NCBI RefSeq assembly: GCF_000430005.1
Contig: NZ_AUCY01000038.1
Location: 1 to 33,931, forward strand
Direction: 5' to 3'
DNA: 33,931 bases
DNA from: Desulfovibrio cuneatus DSM 11391
Lineage (GTDB): Bacteria > Desulfobacterota > Desulfovibrionia > Desulfovibrionales > Desulfovibrionaceae
Part shown: in pieces, positions 16,140-25,323 of the stretch
Numbering within the stretch: the stretch's first letter is position 1
Layout of the letters: each line of letters opens with the position of its first letter
Notes under the pieces: generated by a model
The model's database searches: none
The model's input: only the letters and a program-made list of their open reading frames with translations
What the model was told of the DNA's origin: nothing
Program-made: the position numbers and the translations under genes

Positions 16140-17057
16140 CTAGCGGCGTAAAAAACGGTCAGCCATAAGGGACGCAATAGTCCCGTCTGCCGCAGCGGTT
16201 GTCAACTGGCGGAATGTCTTGGCGTTAATGTCGCCAGCGGAAAATACGCCGGGTATGTTGGTTTGCATGTTGGCGTCTGCCAGCACGTAACCCTGCTTGT
16301 CCAGGGTAATGGAATGGGCAAACAGGCGGGAGTTGGGAAGCTGCCCAAGGAACACAAACACGCCGTCTACAGGAATGGTTTCCCGCGCTCCGGTTTGGGT
16401 GTTCTCTAACACAGCCCCGGTAAGCACGTTGTGTTCCACCACCAGGTCATGCACACGTGTTTCTTTCATGGTGCGCACATTTTTATAGGCCATGAGCTGG
16501 TCCTGCGTTTTTTCCGCGGCAAAAAAGCGGGGCATTACTTCCACCAGGGTAAGGTGGGCAACGCCAAGCTGCATCAGGTATAGGCTTTCATCAAAGGCAG
16601 AGTTCCCGCCGCCTACCACCAGCACGCGCTTGCCCTTGTAGGGGGCACCGTCGCAAATGGCACAGTGGTGCACCTGGTCGCTGGGGGTGGGCACTTCCAG
16701 GGGCAGGGGCTTTCTGCCAGTGGCAAGAATAATGGTGGGGGCTTCATACACGCCTTCGTCGGTGTGTACGCGCTTCGTGTCACCGTTCAACTCAAGGCTG
16801 GTAATTTCGCACACTTCTTCCACAGGCACGCCCAGGGCGTCTACCTGGTCGCGTACTTTTTGCATCAGCTCCATGCCATTAATGTCTGTGTAGGAAGGAA
16901 AGTTTTCCACTGTATAGGTAGAATTGCACAGCCCGCCTGTAATGTTGGATTCCAGCACCACGCAGGAGTGGTTGGCACGGGCAAGGTACACAGCGGCTGT
17001 CATGCCGGCAATGCCGCCGCCAATAATAACGGTGTCAAATTGCTTAGCAGCATCCAT
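16140..17057 (-). CDS. trxB: Thioredoxin-disulfide reductase
   Basis: This 305-residue flavoenzyme passes electrons from NADPH to thioredoxin. It shows FAD-binding VIIGGGIAGMTAAVYLARA at about 11-29, redox centre HHCAICDG near 131-138 (CAIC instead of the common CATC), NADPH-binding VVGGGNSAFDES, and the C-terminal FAD contact GVFSAGDINAKTFRQL. The ATG at 17057 follows AAGGAG by 7 bases, so the upstream ATG at 17072 is unlikely. It forms a unit with the thioredoxin gene 79 bases upstream. Confidence 0.95.
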   Translation of the reverse strand: MDAAKQFDTVIIGGGIAGMTAAVYLARANHSCVVLESNITGGLCNSTYTVENFPSYTDINGMELMQKVRDQVDALGVPVEEVCEITSLELNGDTKRVHTDEGVYEAPTIILATGRKPLPLEVPTPSDQVHHCAICDGAPYKGKRVLVVGGGNSAFDESLYLMQLGVAHLTLVEVMPRFFAAEKTQDQLMAYKNVRTMKETRVHDLVVEHNVLTGAVLENTQTGARETIPVDGVFVFLGQLPNSRLFAHSITLDKQGYVLADANMQTNIPGVFSAGDINAKTFRQLTTAAADGTIASLMADRFLRR

Positions 17058-17136
17058 AATGGTCTCCTTCAAAAGCGGTGCAAAAGTGTCTGGCGTGGTG
17101 GCAGTGGCGGGTGCGGCAGTGTGTGCTGTGGCGGGG

Positions 17137-17451
17137 CTAGGCCTTGGCGCTGTCGTAAAATGCAGCCATTTCCTTGGGGTTCATCAGGCCGGCCTTGGTG
17201 GCAGCCACTTTACCGCCCTTGATGACAAGAATGGTGGGGGCGCGCTCTGCACCAAATGCTTTGGCGGTGTCGGCTTCTTCTTCAATATCAATAGAATAAA
17301 AAGAAATTCCCTGGCGCTGGCCAGAAAATTTTTCCAGCACTTTTTCCATGTTTTTACAATGGGGGCAAAGTTTTTTATAAAAAAGAGCAACCCCTTCCTT
17401 GGTGCTTTCAAGGGTAGTGGCAAAATTGGCAGATGTGAGCTGGGTGAACAT
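17137..17451 (-). CDS. Atypical thioredoxin with CPHC active site
   Basis: This 104-residue cytoplasmic thioredoxin-fold protein has LFYKKLCPHCKNMEKVLEKF near 23-42, with Cys29 and Cys32, and the cis-proline segment ERAPTILVIKGG near 68-79. The CPHC centre differs from canonical CGPC and resembles DsbA. A CPHC thioredoxin has been described from Desulfovibrio vulgaris, as far as I recall. A different redox potential and partner set are therefore likely. AGGAGG precedes the ATG. trxB follows on the same strand, so its reductase is probably the partner. Confidence 0.9.
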   Translation of the reverse strand: MFTQLTSANFATTLESTKEGVALFYKKLCPHCKNMEKVLEKFSGQRQGISFYSIDIEEEADTAKAFGAERAPTILVIKGGKVAATKAGLMNPKEMAAFYDSAKA

Positions 17452-17527
17452 AACGCCTCCTAGGTAACGACAGGTGGTTTTTTTCGCACTGTACGGGAAG
17501 CAGCAAGATGCTGCATAGGTTTTTTAG

Positions 17528-17562
17528 GGAACCGCTGATTAAGGTCGAATAATCAGCGGTTC
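17528..17562. repeat. 12-bp palindromic hairpin upstream of the thioredoxin gene
   Basis: AACCGCTGATTA, spacer AGGTCGAA, TAATCAGCGGTT. There is no T-run directly after it on either strand. Its position upstream of trx-trxB suits a regulatory site or an attenuated hairpin. The remainder of 17452-17894 holds a doubtful small frame and the ATPase leader. Confidence 0.5.
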
Positions 17563-17785
17563 ATTGACCTTTGTGAAACAAAGTATACACCAAAGATACT
17601 GTGGGTTCTGTAGTTTTGGCAACAATTAGATAGTCTCCCCTGAAAAAAGGGAATGCATTTGAAGGTGGCCAATAATCATCTATTCCACTTATTTTTATGC
17701 AATAAATGCAAAAATGACCCAATAACCAAACGGGAATTGGGTCTGGAGGGTGGACAGTAGGCGGGTAAAACGCTTCCTTGTGCAT
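17561..17785 (-). CDS. Doubtful small protein
   Basis: The 74 residues begin MHKEAFYPPTVHPPDPIPVW and end FFRGDYLIVAKTTEP...LFHKGQ. The composition is protein-like, but I see no ribosome binding site before the ATG and know no family. It may be a gene remnant or chance frame. It is kept because the region has no other content. Confidence 0.3.
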   Translation of the reverse strand: MHKEAFYPPTVHPPDPIPVWLLGHFCIYCIKISGIDDYWPPSNAFPFFRGDYLIVAKTTEPTVSLVYTLFHKGQ

Positions 17786-17894
17786 AAAAGAAGAGTTATA
17801 AGAGGACTGTTACACTGTACGGGGGCTTTCACTGTATCTGCAAGGTGCAGGTGTACACAACACAACAGGTATTTTAGCCGAGGAAACCATTGCT

Positions 17895-20456
17895 ATGGAC
17901 CATGTTACCAATGACAACATATATTCTGGGCTTACTGCACAAGAGGTTGCCGCAATACAGGCCAGAGAGGGATATAATGAGTTAATGGGCACGGCCCCGC
18001 GCACCTTTTGGTACATTGCCCTGGGTGTGGTCAGGGAACCTATGTTCCTGCTTCTTGTTGCGTGTGCCACCATATATATTATTCTTGGCAGCATGGAAGA
18101 AGGCATAATGCTGTTGGGTTTTGTGCTTGTGGTTATGGGAATAGAACTTTATCAGGAACGAAAAAGTGAAAAGGCGCTGGAAGCGCTCAAAAACCTCGCC
18201 AGCCCCCGTGCTTTGGTTATACGAGAAGGGCAACAAGTACGCATTGCAGGAAGAGAGGTTGTTTGCGGCGACATTATTGTGTTGCAGGAAGGGGACAGAG
18301 TTCCGGCAGATGCCACCGTTTTGCAGAGCACAAGCCTGCTTGTGGATGAAGCGATGCTGACGGGCGAATCTGTTCCCGTGCGCAAGCAGGAATGGCACGA
18401 CGAACAGCAGGATGCACAACCAGGGGGCGAGGACAGGCCTTTCGTATATTCGGGAACCATGGTTGTTCAGGGGCACGGCCTGGCAAGGGTGACGCACACA
18501 GGTATGCATACCCAATTGGGGCGCATAGGCAGCACCTTGAATGAAATTGAAGAAGTTCCTACACGGCTGAAAAAAGAAATTGGGGTGCTGGTAAAACGCC
18601 TGACGTTTGTGGGCATTATCTTGTGTGCCCTTGTTATGGGGGTGTATTATTTTACCCGCGGGGAGCTGTTACAAAGCTTTCTGGCAGGGATAACCCTTGC
18701 CATGGCCATACTGCCTGAAGAGTTTCCTGTGGTGCTCACCATTTTTTTGGCGCTTGGGGCGTGGCGTATTTCCAAGAATAATGTTCTTGCCCGCAATGCT
18801 TCTGCCATTGAAACGTTGGGTTCTGCCACCGTGTTGTGTACCGACAAAACAGGCACCCTTACTGAAAACAACATGAAGGTAGTAACACTTTATAATGGGG
18901 AACGTTTTTGGGAATTTGCTGAAACAACGAACTTTCCCGAAGAATTTCATGGCATTATTGAGTATGGCATACTTTCAAGCCAGCAGAACCCTTTTGACCC
19001 CATGGAAAAAGCCATTAGCGCCATGGGCGATGTTTTTTTGCAGAATACAGAACACCTGCATGCTGATTGGGAAATGCTCAAGGAATATCCGCTTTCTAAA
19101 AAACTGCTGGCCATGTCCAGGGTGTTCCGCAGTGCAGCAACAAACACACGGGTTATTGCTGCCAAGGGTGCCCCGGAAACAATATTTGACTTGTGCCACC
19201 TGCCTGCCCATGCCCAGGCCCAGTATGCCGAAGCCGTACAAGCCATGGCCCGCAAAGGGTTGCGTGTTTTGGGGGTAGCTAAAGCCATGGTGCAGGAAGA
19301 ATCCCTCCCCCAGGAACAGCATGACTTTGATTTTACGTTTATAGGCCTAATTGGCTTGCAAGACCCTGTTCGTCCGGAAGTTCCTGCTGCGGTGAAAGAA
19401 TGCCAGCAGGCAGGGGTGCGGGTTATTATGATTACGGGCGATTACCCTGTTACGGCACAAAATATTGCCAAGCATATTGGGTTGCAGCACGTTGAGCAAT
19501 GCATTACCGGCAGTGAGCTGGCCGAAATGGATGAAGCAGAGCTGCGCCGCCGCCTGAAGGAAACATGCATTTTTGCCAGGGTTATTCCTGAACAAAAACT
19601 CAAAATAGTAAAGGCCTTGCAAGCCAATGGCGAAATAGTAGTGATGACGGGCGATGGTGTGAACGATGCCCCGGCCTTAAAAGCCGCCAACATTGGCATT
19701 GCCATGGGAGAGAAAGGGACTGATGTGGCGCGGGAAGCCGCAGCGCTTGTTCTGCTGGATGATAATTTTGGTTCTATTGTCAATGCCATGAAAATGGGCA
19801 GGCGCGTTTTTGATAACCTGCAAAAAGCCCTTGCCTACATATTTGCCATTCATGTGCCCATTGCAGGGCTATCTCTTATTCCCGTACTGTTTGCCGGGTA
19901 CCCACTTGTTTTGTGGCCCGTGCACGTTGTTTTTATGGAGCTTATTATAGACCCGGCCTGTTCCATAGTGTTTGAAGCCGAGCAGGCGGAAAAAGGGGTT
20001 ATGGCAAGGCCGCCGCACAAAACAACGGAACCCTTTTTTGGCATGCGTAAAATTGGCATCAGTTGTTTTCAGGGCGTGTGGGTTCTGCTTGCCTGCCTGG
20101 CTGTGTACTTTACAACAATACGCCTTGGCTACCCGGCAGAAGAAATGCGGGCCATGACCTTTATTGCCCTTGTTACGGCAAACATCATGACAATTCTTGC
20201 AAACCGTTCATGGCATGAATCGCTTGTAACCATTATGCGCACACCAAACCCGGCCGTGTTCTGGGTAATTGGTGGTGCCTTGTGTTTTATTACTGTAGTG
20301 CTCCAGGTTCCCTTTCTGCTGCGGCTTTTTCAGTTTTCCCAGCCTGGGGCGTGGGAAATACTGTTGGCTGTTCTGGCCGGAACGAGTTCGGTATTCTGGT
20401 TTGAGGGGTACAAGTATGTACAGCGAAGGAAGGGGCGATTATTGCTCAACACCTAG
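17895..20456 (+). CDS. P-type cation-transporting ATPase (P2/Ca2+-like)
   Basis: The 853-residue membrane pump has an N-terminal cation-ATPase domain (YSGLTAQEVAAIQAREGYNE), actuator motif MLTGESVPV, ion-pathway motif ILPEEFPVVLT, phosphorylation site CTDKTGTLTEN with Asp near 317, ITGDYPVTAQNIAKH, and hinge MTGDGVNDAPALKAANIGIA. About ten hydrophobic segments are arranged as in P2 ATPases, with the last six at the C-terminus. No CPC heavy-metal motif or N-terminal CxxC metal domain is present, so Ca2+ or a similar cation is more likely than Cu or Zn. The exact ion is not clear. GAGGAAA precedes the ATG at rather long spacing. A family A repeat begins right after the stop. Confidence 0.92.
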   Translation: MDHVTNDNIYSGLTAQEVAAIQAREGYNELMGTAPRTFWYIALGVVREPMFLLLVACATIYIILGSMEEGIMLLGFVLVVMGIELYQERKSEKALEALKNLASPRALVIREGQQVRIAGREVVCGDIIVLQEGDRVPADATVLQSTSLLVDEAMLTGESVPVRKQEWHDEQQDAQPGGEDRPFVYSGTMVVQGHGLARVTHTGMHTQLGRIGSTLNEIEEVPTRLKKEIGVLVKRLTFVGIILCALVMGVYYFTRGELLQSFLAGITLAMAILPEEFPVVLTIFLALGAWRISKNNVLARNASAIETLGSATVLCTDKTGTLTENNMKVVTLYNGERFWEFAETTNFPEEFHGIIEYGILSSQQNPFDPMEKAISAMGDVFLQNTEHLHADWEMLKEYPLSKKLLAMSRVFRSAATNTRVIAAKGAPETIFDLCHLPAHAQAQYAEAVQAMARKGLRVLGVAKAMVQEESLPQEQHDFDFTFIGLIGLQDPVRPEVPAAVKECQQAGVRVIMITGDYPVTAQNIAKHIGLQHVEQCITGSELAEMDEAELRRRLKETCIFARVIPEQKLKIVKALQANGEIVVMTGDGVNDAPALKAANIGIAMGEKGTDVAREAAALVLLDDNFGSIVNAMKMGRRVFDNLQKALAYIFAIHVPIAGLSLIPVLFAGYPLVLWPVHVVFMELIIDPACSIVFEAEQAEKGVMARPPHKTTEPFFGMRKIGISCFQGVWVLLACLAVYFTTIRLGYPAEEMRAMTFIALVTANIMTILANRSWHESLVTIMRTPNPAVFWVIGGALCFITVVLQVPFLLRLFQFSQPGAWEILLAVLAGTSSVFWFEGYKYVQRRKGRLLLNT

Positions 20457-20640
20457 GGGAACGCTCATTTATTCCGTTTGGCAAGGCAGGAACTTTTTTT
20501 GCTGGGGGATTCAAAGAAATAAACGCTATAATGGGGTAAAAGGCGGAGGTTTTTCGTTTGGCAAGGCGCGAGGTTTTTTTACCGGGGCGGCTGGGCTCTT
20601 TTGCCCTGCCACCCGGCAAAAAAGCCGAAGCAACGCCGTT
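20457..20640. repeat. Composite family A element between convergent ATPase and holB genes
   Basis: It starts GGGAACGCTCATTTATTCCG directly after the ATPase TAG. A second left-end-like segment TTTTTCGTTTGGCAAGGCGC lies near 20550, followed by the hairpin GGGCTCTTTTGCCCTG region and a right end GCAACGCCGTTTTAACGGGG overlapping the holB stop. It separates convergent genes and probably acts as a two-way terminator. Confidence 0.6.
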
Positions 20641-21660
20641 TTAACGGGGTAGGAGAAGATAGAGCCGTGTAGCCAGCCATTCCAGCACAATAGTGGGGTT
20701 GGCCATGTACACAAGGCTCTCCTGGCATTCGGCCAAAATTTCATCCACCATGCGCAGGCGCGGGGCAGGCAGGCGGGCAAACAGCGCTTCCAGGCCTTCT
20801 GTTGGCTTGGCCCCTGTGTGCAGGGCTTGCAGGCAGCCCACCAGGGCGTGGCGGCACAGGTTGGTGATGTTGTTCACCAGGGCCGGGGTAACAGACCCCT
20901 TGGAGCTGGTAAGAGAAAACAGCCCTTGCCCGGTAAGCATAAACTGGCACAAAGCCGCTTCCCACGGGGCAAGTTCATTGCGCAGGGCGGCGGCGCTGTG
21001 TTCTGCCCTGGGCCACGGCAGGGTAACCACCATGCTGCGGGAAACAAGGGTGGGCAGCAGGCGTTCACGCTGGGGGGCAAGCAGCAGGAAGGATGTGGCG
21101 GGCCGGGGTTCTTCCAGTGATTTCAGCAGGGCGTTGGCGGCAGCTTCCACCAGGGCCTGGGCTTCATGCAGAATAATAACGCGGCGGGTAGCTTCGCGCG
21201 GGGGTTCACCCAGCACGCTGCGCACTTCGCGCACGTCGTCAATTTTAATGCTGGCGGCTGCGCCGTCTAAAAAGAAGATGTCGCGGTGCAGGTGGGTAAT
21301 GCAGCGCATGCACACCGGGCATTCCAGGCAGGGGCCTTGCCCGTTTTGGGGGCTGGCGTTGGGGCAGTTGGTAAGGGCAGCCCAAATATTGGCAGTGTTC
21401 AGGCGTTCTTGGGCAGTGCCACCTTCAAATAGCAGCACTTGCGGCGGGGCAGTGGCAAGGCGCAGCAGGGCGGCGCGGGTGTGGGCAAGGCGGGGGTTGT
21501 TCCATAGGGTGGTGGCTTGCAGCAGTAGCGCTGCCACTTCAGCTTCATCGGGCAGGGCGTCTTCCCCCGGCTGTTCTGCCGGGGCGGCTGCACGGGGCTT
21601 TGCAGCGCTGCCAGAAGCTTTGCGGCTTCTGGCAGCGGGAGTTGCGCGGGGGGTGCTCAT
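20641..21660 (-). CDS. holB: DNA polymerase III delta-prime subunit
   Basis: Delta-prime is the stator subunit of the clamp loader. The 339-residue product has the family's four-cysteine zinc module ([20 protein letters not shown], then MRC), the region [20 protein letters not shown], and the highly typical [20 protein letters not shown]. The P-loop position reads [13 protein letters not shown] and cannot bind ATP normally. This is expected, since delta-prime of E. coli also lacks a working site. The N-terminal 40 residues are Ala-, Pro- and Arg-rich and poorly conserved. The start overlaps the purA stop as ATGA, so translation is coupled. Confidence 0.93.
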   Translation of the reverse strand: MSTPRATPAARSRKASGSAAKPRAAAPAEQPGEDALPDEAEVAALLLQATTLWNNPRLAHTRAALLRLATAPPQVLLFEGGTAQERLNTANIWAALTNCPNASPQNGQGPCLECPVCMRCITHLHRDIFFLDGAAASIKIDDVREVRSVLGEPPREATRRVIILHEAQALVEAAANALLKSLEEPRPATSFLLLAPQRERLLPTLVSRSMVVTLPWPRAEHSAAALRNELAPWEAALCQFMLTGQGLFSLTSSKGSVTPALVNNITNLCRHALVGCLQALHTGAKPTEGLEALFARLPAPRLRMVDEILAECQESLVYMANPTIVLEWLATRLYLLLPR

Positions 21661-22934
21661 CGCAAAATGGTCTGTTCCCGGCCTGGCCCAACAGAAACGA
21701 TGGAAACAGGGGCGTGTGCAAGCTCTTCAATGCGGGCAATGTAGCGCTTGGCGTTTTCCGGCAGGGCGTCCCAGGTGGTGATGTTTTCAATGGACTCATT
21801 CCAGCCGGGCATGGTTTCATACACCGGGGTAACGTGGGCCATACCATTTTCCAACTGGGGCGGGTACTGAATGCGCTGGCCTTTGTATTCATAGGCAGTG
21901 CAAATGTGCAGTGTTTCCAGGCCGGAAAGTACGTCCAGCTTGGTCAGGGCAATGTCGGTAATGCCGCACAGGCGGGAAGATTCGCGCAGTACCACCATGT
22001 CCAGCCAGCCACAGCGGCGCTTGCGCCCGGTGGTGGCCCCAAATTCAAAACCTTTCTGTTGCAGGTATTCCCCTGCTTCATTCAGTTGCTCGGTGGGGAA
22101 TGGCCCGGCGCCCACGCGGGTGGTGTAGGCTTTTACAATGCCCACTACGCGGTCCAGGGCGGAAGGAGCCACCCCGCTACCAGCGGCGGCGTTGCCTGCC
22201 ACAGTGTTGGAAGAGGTCACAAAGGGGTAGGTGCCGTGGTCAATGTCCAGGTGAATGCCCTGGGCCCCTTCAAACATAATGTTGCCACCTTTGGCCACGC
22301 AGTCTTGCAGGGCGCTGCTTACGTCCGCAAGGTAGGGGGCCAGCTTTTGGGCGGCGGGCAAAATTTCTGCCAGCACGGCGTCTGCGTCCAGCGGGGCAGA
22401 ACCATACAGGTATTGGAGCAGGGCATTTTTTTCCTGCAGGGCTTTGCCAATTTTTTCCCGCAGCAGGGCTGTGTCTACAAGGTCGGCAGCGCGAATGCCA
22501 ATGCGGGCGGCTTTATCTTCATAGCACGGGCCAATACCGCGGCCAGTGGTGCCAATTTTGCCGTCTTTTTTGCTGGCTTCGCGGGCTTGGTCCAGCACTT
22601 TGTGGTACGGCATAATCATGTGGGCTTTGTAGGAAATTTTAAAGCGGTCCGGGCTAATGGGCACGCCCTGGGTGGCAAGTGCTTCCATTTCCTGGCACAG
22701 TACCACGGGGTCTGCCACCACGCCGTTGCCAATAAGGCACAGCTTGCCTTCATGCAGAATGCCCGAAGGAATAAGATGCAAAATATACTGCTGGCCTTTT
22801 ACCTTAACAGTGTGGCCCGCGTTATTGCCGCCTTGAAAGCGGACAATGGCAGCAATTTCAGGGGAAAGCAGGTCAACAATTTTTCCCTTGCCTTCGTCGC
22901 CCCATTGCGCACCAATAATAACTATGTTGGACAT
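21657..22934 (-). CDS. purA: Adenylosuccinate synthetase
   Basis: PurA converts IMP, aspartate and GTP to adenylosuccinate, the first committed AMP step. The 425 residues carry the GTP loop [19 protein letters not shown] at 6-24 with the catalytic Asp13, [10 protein letters not shown] near 34-43, [39 protein letters not shown], and [17 protein letters not shown] 22934 follows AAGGAG; the in-frame ATG at 22973 is not favoured. Confidence 0.97.
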   Translation of the reverse strand: MSNIVIIGAQWGDEGKGKIVDLLSPEIAAIVRFQGGNNAGHTVKVKGQQYILHLIPSGILHEGKLCLIGNGVVADPVVLCQEMEALATQGVPISPDRFKISYKAHMIMPYHKVLDQAREASKKDGKIGTTGRGIGPCYEDKAARIGIRAADLVDTALLREKIGKALQEKNALLQYLYGSAPLDADAVLAEILPAAQKLAPYLADVSSALQDCVAKGGNIMFEGAQGIHLDIDHGTYPFVTSSNTVAGNAAAGSGVAPSALDRVVGIVKAYTTRVGAGPFPTEQLNEAGEYLQQKGFEFGATTGRKRRCGWLDMVVLRESSRLCGITDIALTKLDVLSGLETLHICTAYEYKGQRIQYPPQLENGMAHVTPVYETMPGWNESIENITTWDALPENAKRYIARIEELAHAPVSIVSVGPGREQTILR

Positions 22935-22997
22935 GCAATTCTCCTTGGCGCCCAGTGCCCCGGGCATAGCCATGGGCTGCGCGGCGCGCGCTTGTGG

Positions 22998-23366
22998 TCA
23001 GTCTTTTTTGGGAAAGCTCAAAACCGTTGCTTTGGTGGGAGCCTGTTTTTTGGCAGGCTTGCGGCCTTCATGCCCTTTGCCCTGATACTCTTTGCCCTGC
23101 ACAAATAAATTGGCGGGGGGCAGGGTTGGTTCTGGCGGGGGGGGCATATCTGCCGTGTTTTCCGCCTGGAGCATGAGATTATAGTTGAATAGCTTATTTT
23201 TCCATTGCACCGCCTGAATCATGCAAAGGGCCAGGGCTGCTTCTTCCCACCGCTTGCTTGGTTCAAACTCATGCACTTGCATGGCATATTTCTGCCACAG
23301 GTTCATCAGCGAAGCTTCATCATAGCTGTTCAGTGTGCCAGCCAGCTTTTGCAGCATTCTTTCCAT
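22998..23366 (-). CDS. Conserved-looking small protein of unknown function
   Basis: This 122-residue soluble protein has an N-terminal helical part (MERMLQKLAGTLNSYDEASL, then WQKYAMQVHEFEPSKRWEEA), a proline-rich middle (PPPPEPTLPPANLF), and a Lys-rich tail (GRKPAKKQAPTKATVLSFPK). A good AAGGAG precedes the ATG. It lies 63 bases upstream of purA on the same strand and is likely co-transcribed with purA-holB. I do not recognise the family. Confidence 0.8.
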   Translation of the reverse strand: MERMLQKLAGTLNSYDEASLMNLWQKYAMQVHEFEPSKRWEEAALALCMIQAVQWKNKLFNYNLMLQAENTADMPPPPEPTLPPANLFVQGKEYQGKGHEGRKPAKKQAPTKATVLSFPKKD

Positions 23367-23474
23367 GGGCAGGCTCCTTCACCTTGTTGCGCGTGCTGTA
23401 TGTAGCGCACACGTATGGCGCGGCCCATCAGTTTGCTTTATATGCGGCAAGCTGTCAGGCAGCGCTTCCTGAGT

Positions 23475-23675
23475 AAACGCTGAGTTCTTCCGTTTGGCGG
23501 TGTTACTTTGCTTTTTTTGAAACAGTCGAGGACGGAAGAGTTGACTTGGCCCATCCTGGGCCTCGGCCTTTGGCTCCCGCCCTGTGGGCGGTTCCTAATT
23601 CCGCTTTCCTGCGGAATTTTCACTCCTGCTTCAAGCAAAAGCTCGTGCCTTGCCAAACGAAAAACTGAGCGTTTC
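23475..23675. repeat. Family A terminal-inverted-repeat element
   Basis: Left end AAACGCTGAGTTCTTCCGTT TGGC, right end GCCAAACGAAAAACTGAGCG TTTC. The inside holds GAGGACGGAAGAG and paired GGAATT/AATTCCG-type segments. The remaining part of the 23367-23948 gap (23676-23948) holds short palindromes such as CATGCCCCGTGGCATG near 23863 and no gene that I can support. Confidence 0.75.
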
Positions 23676-23948
23676 CAAAAAATCGTTAAAACAAGGGTGT
23701 CCCCAAGCTTCAGCCACACGCACCTGCCCACTGCATGCAGGGGCTGGTGCCCGTATTTTCGCTGGGCACGACTGTTCAACAATGCCAGTATACGCCAAAG
23801 ATTCGCATCCTAGCAAACAAAAAATAGGGGTAATTGCCGGGGCGTGGCCCAAGGTATTTTTTCATGCCCCGTGGCATGATTGACAGGCAGGACGTTTTGT
23901 CCTACTTTCCTGCTCTTCACGCACGGCATATACGCTTGTGTGCAAAGT

Positions 23949-24025
<77 letters not shown>

Positions 24026-24031
24026 AATTTT

Positions 24032-24065
24032 AAGGGCTTACTGAACATCAGTAAGCCCTTTTTTT
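24032..24065 (+). terminator. Rho-independent terminator of tRNA-Arg
   Basis: AAGGGCTTACTGA, loop, TCAGTAAGCCC followed by seven T residues, a few bases beyond the tRNA end. Confidence 0.93.
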
Positions 24066-24206
24066 GTTTTTTGGCACAGGCTTTTCTCTTTTACTTTCCT
24101 GTAGCCCTCACAGCACGTCGTTCAATCTCTGTGTGAGCGGACGCGGTAGGTGAGAATCCCTTGCAAGAAAGATGAGAATTGAGGAAAAGAATTTTTGAAG
24201 GAATTT

Positions 24207-24241
24207 ACACGGGTCAGGCTTGCGCCTGGCCCGTGTTTTTT
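24207..24241 (+). terminator. Second intrinsic terminator, no gene before it
   Basis: ACACGGGTCAGGC, TTGC, GCCTGGCCCGTGT then TTTTTT. It works on the plus strand. The 140 bases between the two terminators encode no protein I can support but contain CTCACAG...CTGTGTGAG, able to pair. This implies an untranslated transcript, or a relic. Confidence 0.85.
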
Positions 24242-24340
24242 ATGTGGTATGGGTGGTAGTGTGCAGTGTTATTTTTAGCACAGTTTTGTGGTGCTACATG
24301 GTGTATTATTATGTGTGTTTATTGTGCTGGATGTATTTGG
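24242..24340. other. TG-rich stretch, possible right end of the Mu-like prophage
   Basis: The stretch is AT/GT-rich with repeated TGTG and GTGT steps (TATGTGGTATGGGTGGTAGT, ATTATTATGTGTGTTTATTG) between the plus-strand terminator and the methylase stop. Mu-like phages end close to com/mom with several transposase sites and TG..CA termini. No exact end can be fixed here. Confidence 0.35.
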
Positions 24341-25150
24341 TCACCGAGGTTTTGATTCGGGGGTATAGTTGCTGATAAGCACTTCTCCTGCTGTTATATT
24401 TTTTTCTTTGTTACAGGTATATTTAGTGTTCACGCTTTCAATGGTGAACTGGTTGAATATAGTGCGCACTTCGGGGGTATCATTCAGGCTAAGGAGGAAT
24501 TTACCTTTGATGCCGGAGAGTTGTGTATTCAGTTTTGTGAAGTCTTCCTGGCTGAAGATGTCCGGGCCGTAGTAATTTTCGCAGTTCCAGTATGGTGGGT
24601 CTATGTAGAAGCACGTTTCTGGCCCGTCGTAGCGGTGTATAATGTCGCTATAGGGCAGGCATTCCACATACACGCGGGAGAGGCGAAGGTGTGCGGCAGA
24701 GAGGTATTCTTCCAGGCGCAGCAGGTTCAGTTTGCTGGGGCGGGTAAGAGCGTATCCAAAGGTCGGGCCAGTTATTTTGCCACCGAAGCAGGCCTGGTGC
24801 AGGTAGTAGAACCGGGCGGCCCGTTGGATGTCGGTAAGGGTTTCCGGGGGTGCTGTCTTCAGGCGCTCGAATTCTTCGCGGGCTACCAGCACCCATTTGA
24901 AGTAGCGCATGAATTCTTCCAGGTGCCATTGGAGGCAACGGTACAGGGTGATAACTTCCTTGTTGATGTCGTTGATAACTTCCACGCGGCTCTCTGGCTT
25001 TTTAAACAGCACCCAGGCGGCACCGGCAAAGGGTTCCACGTAGCAGGTGTGTTGTGGCAAGCGTTCAATAATACGTTTGGCAAGAAGGCTTTTGCCGCCC
25101 ATCCACCCGGCAAGCGGGGGGCGGCAGGCAAGAGAAAGGTTGTTTGGCAT
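24341..25150 (-). CDS. D12-class DNA adenine N6-methyltransferase
   Basis: This 269-residue enzyme transfers a methyl group from AdoMet to adenine in DNA. Motifs are WMGGKSLLAKRI at about 16-27, AdoMet-binding YVEPFAGAAWVLFKKP near 37-52, and catalytic DPPYWNCENYYG near 181-192. Target site is not predictable from sequence; GATC is possible. It takes the place of mom after com in Mu, so it probably protects phage DNA from restriction. AAGGA lies before the ATG. Com ends 20 bases upstream. Confidence 0.93.
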   Translation of the reverse strand: MPNNLSLACRPPLAGWMGGKSLLAKRIIERLPQHTCYVEPFAGAAWVLFKKPESRVEVINDINKEVITLYRCLQWHLEEFMRYFKWVLVAREEFERLKTAPPETLTDIQRAARFYYLHQACFGGKITGPTFGYALTRPSKLNLLRLEEYLSAAHLRLSRVYVECLPYSDIIHRYDGPETCFYIDPPYWNCENYYGPDIFSQEDFTKLNTQLSGIKGKFLLSLNDTPEVRTIFNQFTIESVNTKYTCNKEKNITAGEVLISNYTPESKPR

Positions 25151-25170
25151 AGAGTATCCTTACAGAGGCT

Positions 25171-25323
25171 CTAGGCCTTCATGGGTTTGGCGGTCTGTGC
25201 GGGGGAGCCCGCGCCGCTGGTTATGTGGTTAAGGGTGGCGCACCGGGGGCATTTGATGGTAATGCTGAGGGCGGTGCCTTTGGCGAGAAGCCGGTGACAG
25301 TGACCACAACGAATTTCTGGCAT
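25171..25323 (-). CDS. com: Com-like zinc-finger translational regulator
   Basis: This 50-residue protein begins MPEIRCGHCHRLLAKGTALS and continues ITIKCPRCATLNHI. Two CxxC pairs (C6/C9 and C25/C28) make the zinc finger typical of phage Mu Com, which binds the mom mRNA and permits its translation. The gene lies directly before the methylase, as com lies before mom. AAGG precedes ATG 25323. It was found by direct translation. The 204 bases upstream (25324-25527) hold no frame I trust. Confidence 0.88.
   Translation of the reverse strand: MPEIRCGHCHRLLAKGTALSITIKCPRCATLNHITSGAGSPAQTAKPMKA

Noticed and set aside
15515-16168. Frames of about 217 and 140 residues in the galE-trxB gap
   Set aside because: They run through palindromic repeats and are low in complexity; the same protein fragments recur wherever the repeats occur.
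20641-21660. Missing P-loop in HolB as a sign of a broken gene
   Set aside because: The delta-prime subunit is known to lack ATP binding in E. coli, and the rest of the protein is well conserved.
21600-23108. Plus-strand frame of 502 residues opposite purA and holB
   Set aside because: Antisense shadow of conserved genes, with Gly/His/Ala-biased composition.
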